Source: Halomonas sp. KAO (GTDB taxonomy: Bacteria > Pseudomonadota > Gammaproteobacteria > Pseudomonadales > Halomonadaceae). From it: a stretch of DNA of 64,000 nucleotides. The position numbers and the translations under genes are program-made. Where the stretch lies: assembly GCF_015595025.1 (NCBI RefSeq), contig NZ_JADNRL010000019.1, forward strand, positions 577,102 through 641,101. Reading direction: 5' to 3'. The notes below the pieces were generated by a model that was not told the DNA's origin, searched no databases, and worked only from the letters and a program-made list of their open reading frames with translations. Below, in pieces: positions 9,541-19,176 of the stretch (position 1 is its first letter; each line of letters opens with the position of its first letter).

Positions 9541-10011
9541 ATGAGGAGTCAGCGCATGACGCGAGGCATCCTGTCCGCCCTGCTCGCGGGCACTCTGGCA
9601 CTGCTGGCCAGCACCGCCGCCGCCCAGCAGTTCGAGCAGATAGGCGACGTCCAGATTCACTACAGCGCGGTGAGCACCAGCTTCCTGCCCGAGGCAGTGG
9701 CGCGTGAACACCAGATCCAGCGCAGCCCGGCACTGGCGCTGCTCAACGTCAGCGTGCTCGAGGAGCGTGAAGACGGCACCACCCGCAACGTGCCCGCCAG
9801 GGTCGATGGTCGGGTCGGCGGCATCGGCGAGAGTGACGACGGCAGGCCGCTGAGCTTCCGCACCCTGCGCATCGGCGACACCCCCTCTCAGGTGGCGGTG
9901 TTTCGTATCGACGACGGGGCGCCGATGCGCTTCGACCTGGAGGTGTTCCACGACCGCAACGCCGAACCGGCCCAGTTGCAGTTTATCCAGCGCTTCTATA
10001 TCGACCGTTAG
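9541..10011 (+). CDS. DUF4426 domain protein, exported
   Basis: Predicted periplasmic protein of about 156 residues. The N-terminus is a clear Sec signal peptide (basic start, hydrophobic core ILSALLAGTLALLAS, Ala-X-Ala cleavage region before QQFEQIG). The rest resembles the DUF4426 family, found in this position after metXW in Pseudomonas and relatives; function unknown. The start is ambiguous: the ATG at 9541, the ATG at 9556 (AGGAG seven bases upstream) and a GTG at 9514 are all in frame. A GC-rich hairpin at about 10020-10040 separates it from convergent sfsA. Confidence 0.8.
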   Translation: MRSQRMTRGILSALLAGTLALLASTAAAQQFEQIGDVQIHYSAVSTSFLPEAVAREHQIQRSPALALLNVSVLEEREDGTTRNVPARVDGRVGGIGESDDGRPLSFRTLRIGDTPSQVAVFRIDDGAPMRFDLEVFHDRNAEPAQLQFIQRFYIDR

Positions 10012-10053
10012 CGACCGGGGTGCGGCGCCGGCCGCCGCACTCTCGACGCTTCC

Positions 10054-10821
10054 TCAGCCGCTATAGCGGCGCTCGAGTGCCACCGGCAGTTCGACATCCA
10101 GATGGATATCGACCGGCCTCCCGTCACGCCGCTGCACCCGGCAGCGCTGCGCCAGCACCTCCACGCCGTTCGCCGCTGCCTCGCGCAGGGTAGCCGCATA
10201 GGCGGGATCAAGGTGCTCGGCGGGAGCCACGTCGGGGATCCCCTCGTGGGCCACGCAGAACAGCAGCACCGCACGCTGCCCCGCCTGCGCCAGGCCCATC
10301 AGTGCCTCCAGGTGCTTTCTGCCCCGCTCGCTCACCGCATCCGGAAAGTAGCCGTGCCCATCGGGCTCCCTGAGCGTCACCTGCTTGACCTCCACGAAGG
10401 CCGTGCCACGCTCGGGATCGTCGAGCCGGAAGTCGATCCGCGAGGCCTTCTCTCCCTGAGTGGCAACCGCAACCTCGCGCCGCAATTCGGCATACCCGGC
10501 GAGCGCCGGGACCCGCCCGGCACGCAGCGCCCCCTCGACGATGCGGTTGGCCCGCCCGGTCTGCACCGAGGCCATCGCCAGGCTGCCATCGGGCTGCGGC
10601 AGCTCGATCAGCTCCCAGGTCCAGGCCAGCTTGCGTTTCGGGTTGTCGCTGGGCGATAGCCATACCCGGCAACCCGGAATGTTCACCGCTCGCATGGAGC
10701 CGGTATTGGGGCAGTGAGCCACCACCTCGCGGCCATCGTCGAGAAGCACATCGGCCAGGAAGCGTTTGTAGCGGCGCAACAGCACGCCTGGCACCAGCTC
10801 GGGATACGCCATGTTCGCCAT
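10054..10821 (-). CDS. sfsA: DNA/RNA nuclease SfsA (sugar fermentation stimulation protein)
   Basis: SfsA family protein of 255 residues. It shows the N-terminal segment RYKRFLADV, the HCPNTGSM motif near residue 37 and the nuclease-like core EVKQVTL, with acidic residue and lysine spaced as in PD-(D/E)XK folds. E. coli SfsA was first named for stimulating maltose use and is now described as a nucleic-acid-binding nuclease-like protein; its role here is inferred only from family. The start may be the ATG at 10821 or at 10812. The upstream aminotransferase stop abuts the start codon, so the two are likely co-transcribed. Confidence 0.9.
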   Translation of the reverse strand: MANMAYPELVPGVLLRRYKRFLADVLLDDGREVVAHCPNTGSMRAVNIPGCRVWLSPSDNPKRKLAWTWELIELPQPDGSLAMASVQTGRANRIVEGALRAGRVPALAGYAELRREVAVATQGEKASRIDFRLDDPERGTAFVEVKQVTLREPDGHGYFPDAVSERGRKHLEALMGLAQAGQRAVLLFCVAHEGIPDVAPAEHLDPAYAATLREAAANGVEVLAQRCRVQRRDGRPVDIHLDVELPVALERRYSG

Positions 10822-11982
10822 CTACTGGCGCGCCACGAAGCGTTCGAGTCGGCTCACCGCCTCCTCCAGGCGCTCGATGCCGGTCGTGAAGGCAATACGT
10901 ACATGCCGTTCGCCGCCCTGCACGGCGAAGTCGACTCCCGGCGTGATGGCGACATTCTCCTCCTCCAGCAGGCGCTGGCAGAAGGCCTGGCTATCGTGGC
11001 TGTAGCGGGAAATATCCAGCCACAGGTAGAAGGCCCCCTGGGGCGGCAGCGAGGGAGTGAGGTCGAGCCGCGAAAGTCCGGCCAGCAACGCATCCCGGCG
11101 GCGTCCCAGCTCGACTCGGCGCTCCTCGAGAATGGCGCGACAGTCGGGCGCGAAGGCGGCCAGGGCAGCATGCTGGGCCGGGGTGGGGGCGGCCAGGAAG
11201 ACGTTCTGGGCCAGCCGCGTCAGCGGCTCGACTGCCTCCTCGGGCGCCAGCAGCCACCCCAGGCGCCAGCCGGTCATGCCGAAGTACTTGGAGAAGCTGT
11301 TGACCACGAAGGCATCGGGAGTGATCGAGGCCACCGAGAGGGGCTCGAGGTCATAGCAGAGGCCCTGGTAGATCTCGTCCACCAGCAGATGACCGCCGCG
11401 TCCGGCCACGGTCTCGGCCACCGCTGCCAGTTGGCCGGCATCCAGCATATGACCGGTAGGGTTGGAGGGCGTCGCCAGCATCGCCAACCGCGTTGTCGCC
11501 TGCCAGTGGGACTCGACCAGCCCGGCATCCAGCTGCCAGCCACTCTCCGGCCCGACCGGCACGACATCCACCTCGGCCCCGGCCAGGGCCATGAAGTGAC
11601 GGTTGCAGGGATAGTTGGGATCGGCCATCAGCACCCGGTCACCGGGCCCGGCCAGCAGCTGGCTGGCCAGCAGCAGCGCGCCGGAAGCACCGGGGGTGAC
11701 CAGGATGCGTCGCGGATCCACCTCGGCACCGAAATGGTCCGCGTAGTGGCCGGCGATCGCCTCGCGCAGGGCTGGTAACCCAGCCGCCGGCGTGTAGCGG
11801 GTGTGACCCGCCGCCAGGGCGGCCTGACCGGCGGCGACCACCGGCTCGGGGGTCGGGAAGTCCGGCTCGCCGACCTCCAGATGGATCACATCATGGCCGG
11901 CCGCCTCGCGGGCCTGGGCAGTTTCCAGCAGGCTCATCACCCGAAAGGGGGCGACCTGATCGACTCGGGGGCTCCAGGCCAT
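10822..11982 (-). CDS. class I/II PLP-dependent aminotransferase
   Basis: Fold-type I aminotransferase of 386 residues. Visible landmarks are the substrate-loop segment EVGEPDFPTP (residues 36-45), the cofactor-ring region SNPTGH, DEIYQGL with the conserved Asp and Tyr, the PLP lysine in NSFSKYFGMTGWRLGW and the C-terminal Arg in RHVRIAF. It resembles aspartate- or aromatic-type aminotransferases found next to dksA in Pseudomonas; the substrate cannot be read from sequence. The ATG at 11982 has AGGAG seven bases upstream. It runs into sfsA with no gap and is divergent from dksA. Confidence 0.85.
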   Translation of the reverse strand: MAWSPRVDQVAPFRVMSLLETAQAREAAGHDVIHLEVGEPDFPTPEPVVAAGQAALAAGHTRYTPAAGLPALREAIAGHYADHFGAEVDPRRILVTPGASGALLLASQLLAGPGDRVLMADPNYPCNRHFMALAGAEVDVVPVGPESGWQLDAGLVESHWQATTRLAMLATPSNPTGHMLDAGQLAAVAETVAGRGGHLLVDEIYQGLCYDLEPLSVASITPDAFVVNSFSKYFGMTGWRLGWLLAPEEAVEPLTRLAQNVFLAAPTPAQHAALAAFAPDCRAILEERRVELGRRRDALLAGLSRLDLTPSLPPQGAFYLWLDISRYSHDSQAFCQRLLEEENVAITPGVDFAVQGGERHVRIAFTTGIERLEEAVSRLERFVARQ

Positions 11983-12206
11983 GGCAGGACTCCTGTCGTT
12001 GGGCCAACATGCCAGGGAGTCAATCCTCCCACGGCACGGTCAAAGTGTGGTGTCACTGGGCCCTAGTGTAGCGACTTTGGTGGCAAGATCGCAGCCATAT
12101 GCCCAGTCGAGCTTGCAAAGATAGGGTTTATCGGCTAAACAAGCATGCCTTTGGCGTGAGATATCTTGCCAGGCGGCGAGTATCGATCAGCAGTCACACC
12201 AGTAAC

Positions 12207-12242
12207 GAGGCAGCACCATGCCAGGAGGCAGCACCATGCCAG
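12207..12242 (+). repeat. perfect 18-bp tandem duplication over the dksA start
   Basis: The 18-base unit GAGGCAGCACCATGCCAG occurs twice in direct succession (12207-12224 and 12225-12242). Each copy carries a GAGG Shine-Dalgarno-like core and an ATG in the dksA frame, giving two possible initiation sites at 12218 and 12236. Confidence 0.95.
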
Positions 12243-12673
12243 TAGCCGACAAGAAAACGGAAGCTCCCGAGAAGTTCACCCCCTACGAACCGGCGGCGGG
12301 TGAGGAGTACATGAACGAGAAGCAGCTGGAGCATTTCCGACAGATCCTGCTGGGCTGGAAACAGGATCTCATGGAAGAGGTGGACCGCACCGTGCGCCAT
12401 CTGCAGGAGGAGGCAAACAACTACGCCGATCCGGCCGATCGCGCCACCCAGGAGGAGGGCTTCAGTCTGGAGCTGCGCACCCGGGACCGCGAGCGCAAGC
12501 TGCTCAAGAAGATCAACGAGACGCTCGACATGATCGACGAGGACGACTACGGCTTCTGCGAGGCCTGCGGCGTCGAGATCGGCATTCGCCGGCTGGAAGC
12601 CCGTCCCACGGCCACCCTGTGCGTGGACTGCAAGACGCTGGCCGAGCTCAAGGAAAAGCAGCTGGGCGGCTGA
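12236..12673 (+). CDS. dksA: RNA polymerase-binding transcription factor DksA
   Basis: Binds the secondary channel of RNA polymerase and, with ppGpp, redirects transcription during the stringent response, notably at rRNA promoters. The 145-residue protein has the long coiled coil with the tip acidic DPADRAT segment and a C-terminal zinc finger (CEACG ... CVDCK, four cysteines). The start at 12236 is preceded by AGGAGG at 12223-12228; a second in-frame ATG at 12218 lies in a perfect duplication of the start region and would add six residues. gluQRS follows after a hairpin, as in Pseudomonas and E. coli. Confidence 0.96.
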   Translation: MPVADKKTEAPEKFTPYEPAAGEEYMNEKQLEHFRQILLGWKQDLMEEVDRTVRHLQEEANNYADPADRATQEEGFSLELRTRDRERKLLKKINETLDMIDEDDYGFCEACGVEIGIRRLEARPTATLCVDCKTLAELKEKQLGG

Positions 12674-12707
12674 TCCGGCGATGCCGGTGCTGTGGCTGAT
12701 CCTTCAT

Positions 12708-12731
12708 GACGGGCACCCCAGGGTGCCCGTC
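12708..12731 (+). terminator. hairpin between dksA and gluQRS
   Basis: Perfect 11-bp stem GACGGGCACCC/GGGTGCCCGTC with a two-base centre, 35 bases after the dksA stop. No T-run follows, so it may attenuate rather than fully terminate transcription into gluQRS. Confidence 0.55.
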
Positions 12732-12757
12732 TGCGCATCTGACGCCTGGAAATCTGC

Positions 12758-13660
12758 ATGAGTCTCTACCGCGGACGCTTCGCCCCCACTCCTTCGGGAG
12801 CACTGCACTTCGGCTCGCTGATTGCGGCCCTGGCCAGCTTCCTGGATGCTCGGCAGGCCGGTGGCGAGTGGCTATTGCGCATCGAGGATATCGACCCGCC
12901 ACGCTGCCCGGCCGGTGCCGCCGACGAGATCCAGCGCCAGCTGGAGGCCTTTGGACTGCAGTGGGACGGTCCCGTACTCTGGCAGCACGCCCGTGATGAC
13001 GCCTATCAGGCCGCCCTCGAACGCTTGACCGATCAGGGTCTCGCCTATCCCTGCAGCTGCTCGCGCAAGCAGTGGCGTGACCACCCCGTCTACCCCGGCT
13101 GGTGCCGCCACGGCGTCCGTGACCCCGGCAAGCCGGTGGCCTGGCGACTGCGCAGCGACCGGGGGCTGCGCCCGGTGGTATGGCAGGACCGGCTGTTTGG
13201 CGAACAGCGCTTCGACCCGGCCCGACTCGGCGATGTGGCACTCAAGCGCAAGGATGGCCTGTGGGCCTACCAGCTCGCCGTGGTGGTGGATGATGCCGAC
13301 CAAGAGATCAATAACGTCGTACGCGGTTTCGACCTGCTCGACAACACCCCCTGGCAGCGCCAGCTGCAGCACGCCCTGGGTGCCGCCACGCCCGGTTACC
13401 TGCATCTGCCGCTGATCATCGGTGAAGGTGGCCAGAAGCTTTCCAAGCAGAACCTCGCCCCGGCGCTGCCCACCCGGGACGCCGCGGTACGCCCGCTGCT
13501 GCATGCCGCCCTGAAGGCGCTCGACCAGGCGCCCCCGGAGACACTTGCCACCGCCCCCGTGACCGAGCAGCTCGCCTGGGCCGTGGAGGCTTGGTCGGTG
13601 GCGCGCATTCATCCCCGGGCCGAACGGCCCCTCGCCGACAATCGGGTCACGGCGTCGTGA
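12758..13660 (+). CDS. gluQRS: glutamyl-Q tRNA(Asp) synthetase
   Basis: Truncated glutamyl-tRNA synthetase paralogue that attaches glutamate to queuosine in the anticodon of tRNA-Asp. The 300-residue protein has the class I catalytic core (GRFAPTPSGALHFGSL with the HFGS version of HIGH at residues 19-22, and KLSKQN for KMSKS near residue 227) and a zinc-binding CSCSRKQW...WCRHG cluster, but lacks an anticodon-binding domain, as expected. It lies between dksA and the cbr genes; the cbrX-like ORF starts 17 bases after its stop. Confidence 0.94.
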   Translation: MSLYRGRFAPTPSGALHFGSLIAALASFLDARQAGGEWLLRIEDIDPPRCPAGAADEIQRQLEAFGLQWDGPVLWQHARDDAYQAALERLTDQGLAYPCSCSRKQWRDHPVYPGWCRHGVRDPGKPVAWRLRSDRGLRPVVWQDRLFGEQRFDPARLGDVALKRKDGLWAYQLAVVVDDADQEINNVVRGFDLLDNTPWQRQLQHALGAATPGYLHLPLIIGEGGQKLSKQNLAPALPTRDAAVRPLLHAALKALDQAPPETLATAPVTEQLAWAVEAWSVARIHPRAERPLADNRVTAS

Positions 13661-13676
13661 TGGAGAAGGAGGCGCC

Positions 13677-13853
13677 ATGTACGTCTATCGACTGATGCTG
13701 TTCCTGGTGTTTATCGGCTACCTGCTCTCACCGCTGATGATGAGCGGCTGGGCCACTCCCGACGTGGCCTGGTACCGTCCCTTCATCATCTGGGGTGTAC
13801 TGATCGCCCTGACCCTGTGGCTGGAGCAGAAGAGGAAGCTCGATGAGCGCTAG
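13677..13853 (+). CDS. small membrane protein, CbrX-like
   Basis: A 58-residue ORF (MYVYRLMLFL at the start, LEQKRKLDER at the end) with two hydrophobic helices at about residues 5-22 and 36-50. AGGAGG at 13667-13672 gives it a strong ribosome-binding site. In Pseudomonas a small membrane ORF, CbrX, precedes cbrA and is translationally coupled to it; size, position and coupling agree here. Its stop overlaps the start of the next small ORF by 11 bases within ATGAGCGCTAG. Confidence 0.75.
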   Translation: MYVYRLMLFLVFIGYLLSPLMMSGWATPDVAWYRPFIIWGVLIALTLWLEQKRKLDER

Positions 13854-13963
13854 TCTGGCACCCCCGGGCATCACCTCTGCTGGCATCACCTGGGGCGTGC
13901 CGGACGCCGAGCCGCTGGAGCATGAGCAGAGGAGGAGGCTCGATGAACGCTAGCCTGGTCGGC
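13820..13963 (+). repeat. imperfect direct duplication of the cbrX/cbrA coupling junction
   Basis: The end of the CbrX-like ORF plus the overlapping start (CTGGAGCAG...AGGAAGCTCGATGAGCGCTAG, then TCTGG) recurs about 100 bases later as CTGGAGCATGAGCAG...AGGAGGCTCGATGAACGCTAG, then CCTGG. The two ATGs are exactly 100 bases apart. Sequence before both copies (CATCATCTGGGGTGT and CATCACCTGGGGCGT) is also alike, pointing to a duplication of roughly 100 bases that has since diverged. Confidence 0.85.
13843..13953 (+). CDS. 36-residue coupled ORF between cbrX-like gene and cbrA
   Basis: An ATG-initiated 36-codon frame (MSASLAPPGI at the start, EHEQRRRLDER at the end). Its start lies inside the CbrX-like stop (ATGAGCGCTAG) and its stop contains the cbrA start (ATGAACGCTAG), so all three frames are chained by identical 11-base overlaps. 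Its last residues repeat the C-terminus of the CbrX-like protein and its first residues mirror those of CbrA (MSASLA against MNASLV). It may be translated simply as a by-product of a duplicated junction; no function is recognised. Confidence 0.5.
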   Translation: MSASLAPPGITSAGITWGVPDAEPLEHEQRRRLDER

Positions 13964-16875
13964 ATGCTCGGCGTGGGTGCCTGCTTCCTGCTGCTGCTCT
14001 GGCTCTGCGCACTGGCCGTGGAGCGTGGCTGGATTTCCACGCATGTCACCCGCCACCCGCTCGTCTACGTTCTGGCGCTGGGCGTCTATGCCAGTGCCTG
14101 GGCGATCTATGGCAGCCTGGAGCTGGCTGCCACCTCCGGTTACGGCTACCTGACCTACTACCTGGGCATGGCCGGCGCCTTCCTGCTGGCCCCGGTACTG
14201 CTGGTGCCGATCCAGCGCATGGTACGCACCCATCAGCTGGCCTCGCTGGCCGACCTCTTCGCCTTTCGCTATCGCTCGCGCTGGGTCGGCACCCTGATCA
14301 CCCTGGTCAGCCTGCTGGCGGTACTACCGCTGCTGGCCCTGCAGGTGCAGACCATGGGCAACGCCATCTATCTGATGACCGGCGCCGCTTCTCCGGCCAC
14401 GCTGGCGCTGGTCTTCTGTGTGCTGCTGGCGCTGTTCGACATGACCTTCGTGGGGCGACGCCAGCGTATCGACGGACAACACGACAGCCTGCTGGCCGTG
14501 ATGGCGCTCTCCTCGCTGATCAAGCTGCTTGCCATGCTGGGCCTCGGTGGCTTCGCGCTGTTCGCAATCTTCGATGGGCCCGCCGATGTTCAGGCGTGGC
14601 TCGAGGGCCCCGGCCAGGCCTTCCAGTCCAGTGTGGTCCAGACCGACCCGGCACACTGGCGCTCACTGCTGCTGCTGTTCTTCGCCGGCCTGCTGATGCC
14701 GCATATCTTCCATCTGGTCTTTACCGAGACCCGCTCCCGCCACACCCTGCTGCAGGCCAGCTGGGCGCTGCCGCTGTTCCTGCTGTTGATGGCGCTACCG
14801 GTACCGCTGATCCTGTGGGCCGGCCAGCGCCTGGGGCTCGATGCCACCTTCGACACCGGCTACCTGGCGTTCGGACTCTCCGAGTCCCTGTCCCTGAAGG
14901 CCCTGGCCTTCCTCGCCGGGCTGGCCGCCACCAGCGCCACCACCCTGCTGATCGCCCTGGCGCTGTCGGGCATGCTGACCAACCATGTCTTTCTGGTGGC
15001 ACACCCCCCTGAGGCCCACCATGACCTATACCGCTGGCTACGTTGGCTGCGCCGCGGCCTGGTTGCCGCGGTGGTGCTCGGCGGCTGGCTGTTCTATCGC
15101 ATCGTCGGCGTGCACCACGACCTGACCAGCCTGGGGCTCGCGGCCTTCGTGGGCATGGCGCAGTGTCTCCCCGGACTTCTGGCCCTGCTCTACTGGCCGG
15201 GCGCCAACCGGCGCGGCATGGTAGCGGGGCTGATCGTCGGGGTGGGTGTATGGCTCTCCGGGCTATGGGTGCCCCTGCTGACCGGACTCCCCGCCCTGGC
15301 GATCATTCCCCCCGGGCTCGAGGCGCTGAGTGGCGAGCCGGCCTGGTACACGGTGACCCTGGTCTCCCTGGCAAGCAACGCCATGGTCCTTATCGTGGTC
15401 TCCCTGGCCACCCCGACATCCGAAGGGGAGCGTGCCGCCGCCGAGGCCTGTTCGGTGGATGCGGTGATCCGTCCCAAGCGCTTGCCGCTGGAGGCCGCCA
15501 GCGGCGAAGAGTTCAAGCCGCACCTGGCCCGTGCGCTGGGCGAGTCGGTGGCGCGGCGCGAGGTCGACCGCGCCCTGGATGATCTCGGCCTCTCACCGCT
15601 TGACGGCCGTCCCTACGCGCTGCGCCGGCTACGCGACCGCCTGCAGGCCAACCTCTCCGGGCTGATGGGTCCCTCGGTGGCCCAGGACATCGTCGACCGC
15701 TATCTGCCCTACCGCCAGGGAGGCCCCGGCGCCACCGAGGATATCCACTTCGTGGAGAGTCGCCTGGAGGCCTACCGCTCGCGGCTTACCGGCCTGGCAC
15801 GGGAACTCGACGGCCTGCGCCGCTACCATCGACGCACTCTCACGCGACTCCCCGTGGGGCTATGCGCCTTCGGCGAGGATGGCGAGCTGCTGATGTGGAA
15901 CGATGCGCTGGCCCGACTCTCGGGCATCGAGGGCAGCGGTGTCGTGGGCGCCAGGCGCGAGAGCCTGCCCGCTCCCTGGAACGAGCTGCTGGGGCGCATC
16001 ATCGCCGAGCCCGAAAGCCAGCTCTACAAGCACCCCGTCACTCTCGACGGCACCACCCGCTATCTCAGCCTGCACAAGGCCGCACTGGAGGGCAGCCACA
16101 GCGAGCCCGGTGGCATGGTGATCCTGATCGAGGATCACAGCGAGATGAAATGGCTGGAGGATGAACTGGTCCACGCCGCTCGGCTGGCCTCCATCGGACA
16201 GCTGGCCGCCGGCGTGGCCCACGAGATCGGCAACCCCATCACCGGTATCTCGTCGTTGGCACAGAACCTGCGCTTCGAGGCCGATGATCCCGAGGTGGTG
16301 GAGACCACCGAGCAGATCCAGCAGCTCACCGATCGCGTCTCGCGCATCGTCTCCTCTCTGGTGGGCTTCGCCCATGGTGGCCGCCACCTCGCCGGCCGCG
16401 AGCTCGTCCCGGTGGCCATTGCCGAGGTGGTCGACGAAGCCATTCACTTGATCCACCTGGCCCGCTCGAGGGAGGATGTGCGCTTCGACAATCGCTGTTC
16501 GCGGGAGGCGTGCGTGGAGGGCGACGCCCAGCGTCTGCTGCAGGTGATGGTCAACCTGCTGGGCAACGCTCGCGATGCCAGCGGACCGGGAGACAGTGTG
16601 ACCGTCGAGACCGTCCCGGAAGGCTCGGGGGTGAGGGTCAGTGTCACCGACGAGGGCGCCGGCATCGACCCCAGCGTCCGCGACCACCTCTTCGAGCCCT
16701 TCACGACCACCAAGCCCCCCGGCGAAGGCACCGGTCTCGGCCTGCCGCTGGTCTACAGCATCGTTGCCGAACATCACGGCACCCTGGACGTCGAGTCACC
16801 GCTGCCGGAAAGCGAGGGCGGTACTCGCATCAGCCTGTGGCTGCCGCGTCACCAGAAGGAGGGTGAGAGACCCCG

Positions 16876-16879
<4 letters not shown>
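13943..16879 (+). CDS. cbrA: CbrA-like sensor histidine kinase with SLC5/SSS transporter domain
   Basis: Membrane sensor kinase of 978 residues. About 13 hydrophobic helices of a sodium/solute symporter-like domain fill residues 1-500, then a linker, a PAS-like segment near 640-740, the HisKA box VAHEIGNPITGIS (phospho-acceptor His near 760) and an HATPase domain with DEGAGID and GTGLGLPLV. Length and architecture match Pseudomonas CbrA, which with CbrB responds to carbon/nitrogen balance and supports use of histidine, proline and other amino acids. The start at 13943 lies in the overlap with the preceding small ORF and has GAGGAGG upstream; the stop overlaps cbrB by ATGA. Confidence 0.93.
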
Positions 16880-18279
<1,400 letters not shown>

Positions 18280-18395
18280 CTCTCGCCAGGGCCAGTCGCC
18301 CCTGACCCCGAGCCCTCTTCGACCAAGGTGCAAGACCGGCCTCCGGCCCGAAATTGGCACACCGAGCCGCGCGTCCGCACTCCCCACGCACCATT

Positions 18396-18446
18396 TGTTA
18401 CCGTCCCACACAGAACATGCCCGATTACTGCACCATCGGGGTAACA
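18396..18446 (+). promoter_or_regulatory. composite inverted half-sites upstream of crcZ (candidate CbrB upstream activating site)
   Basis: TGTTAC at 18396-18401 and GTAACA at 18441-18446 form inverted half-sites, with a third GTAACA at 18489-18494. They lie about 80-130 bases upstream of the sigma-54 promoter at 18523, where an NtrC-type activator binds. TGTTAC/GTAACA half-sites are, from memory, those described for Pseudomonas CbrB. The same composite (TGTTACC, ACACAG, ATGCCC, CGGGTAACA) recurs at 21092-21128. Confidence 0.7.
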
Positions 18447-18522
18447 CTCAGCCCCTCCGCAGAAGCCTCCACTTGATGACACCCATGTAACATCTTGGTT
18501 TTATGACGATAAAAAGATAATG

Positions 18523-18538
18523 GCATGCCATCTGCAAT
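18523..18538 (+). promoter_or_regulatory. sigma-54 promoter of the crcZ-like RNA
   Basis: TGGCATGCCATCTGCA matches the -24/-12 consensus (TGGCAC-N5-TTGCA) with the invariant GG and GC exactly ten bases apart. Transcription would start near 18548. It follows cbrB and the half-sites at 18396-18494. Confidence 0.8.
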
Positions 18539-18547
18539 ATACAGGGC

Positions 18548-19051
18548 AAGAAAAACAAGTTCCGGCGTCATCCGCTGCCCGCCACAACAAACGGCCACAA
18601 CAACAACAGCGCAGCCCGGATGACACAGGCCCACCACAACAATGCCAAGAGGCGTGGGCCAGTGCCGCTACAGGCACGACATCAACAAGAACAACAGAGT
18701 GACGTGCCCGGCCCCTCGAGCCTAACAACAACAGCAAAATACGAGGCACCGGAAAAAAATCAGGACGCGACGCGCCAGCCCCGCCCACAACAAGAACAAC
18801 GGGCCCGCGAGGCGCACCCCCGGAAACAACACCAACACGCCGGGGGAAGGCAGACTCACTGCCGTCGTGGTTGGATTATTGTTTTGAATACGAGGCGGTC
18901 TCCACCGGGAGCGCCAACAAGGACAACAACACTGCTTGCCTGAACTCCTTGGTGACTGTGGTGCGTATTCAAGGCGATGTGCCATCACGAAGAAGAAACA
19001 GCCGCATGGACGCTGCAACGCTGCTTGAGGGGGAGGCCATTGGCCTCCCCC
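18548..19051 (+). ncRNA. crcZ: CrcZ-like small RNA with multiple Hfq/Crc CA motifs
   Basis: The stretch between cbrB and pcnB has no credible reading frame but holds nine or ten A-rich repeats of the ACAACAA/ACAAGAACAA type (near 18549, 18583, 18597, 18635, 18684, 18724, 18788, 18824, 18915 and 18991). Several sit in loops of GC-rich stems, for example GGCCCAC/GTGGGCC (18628-18660), GCCC/GGGC around ACAACAAGAACAAC (18783-18804) and CCCCCGG/CCGGGGG (18817-18846). It starts at a sigma-54 promoter and ends at a 10-bp hairpin. In Pseudomonas the RNA in this exact position, CrcZ, titrates Hfq/Crc and lifts catabolite repression. About 500 bases here against about 400 there. Exact ends are inferred. 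Confidence 0.82.
19029..19051 (+). terminator. terminator of the crcZ-like RNA
   Basis: Perfect 10-bp stem GGGGGAGGCC/GGCCTCCCCC with a three-base loop followed by TTCTACGTT. It ends the CA-motif RNA and precedes the pcnB start by 125 bases. Confidence 0.75.
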
Positions 19052-19176
19052 TTCTACGTTCGGGTATCGGAGACGGAGAAGCCCCGATGCTATGCAAGCT
19101 CCTGGGGGTCCGCTACACTCAATGCCTTTGCACGTTTACCACGAGCTTTCTCCGCCCTGCGAGTCGATATCGCCGC

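Noticed and set aside
18355..18370. TGGCACACCGAGCCGC as a sigma-54 promoter
   Set aside because: The downstream GC is not ten bases from GG; the site at 18523 is correctly spaced.
18583..18935. CAACAA repeats read as a microsatellite or CRISPR-like array
   Set aside because: Spacing is irregular and no repeat is longer than about 12 bases; position, promoter and stem-loops fit a CrcZ-type RNA.
18871..19176. Upstream extension of pcnB by 102 codons
   Set aside because: It would read through the CA-motif RNA and its terminator hairpin and lacks family similarity; the ATG at 19177 gives a normal pcnB start.
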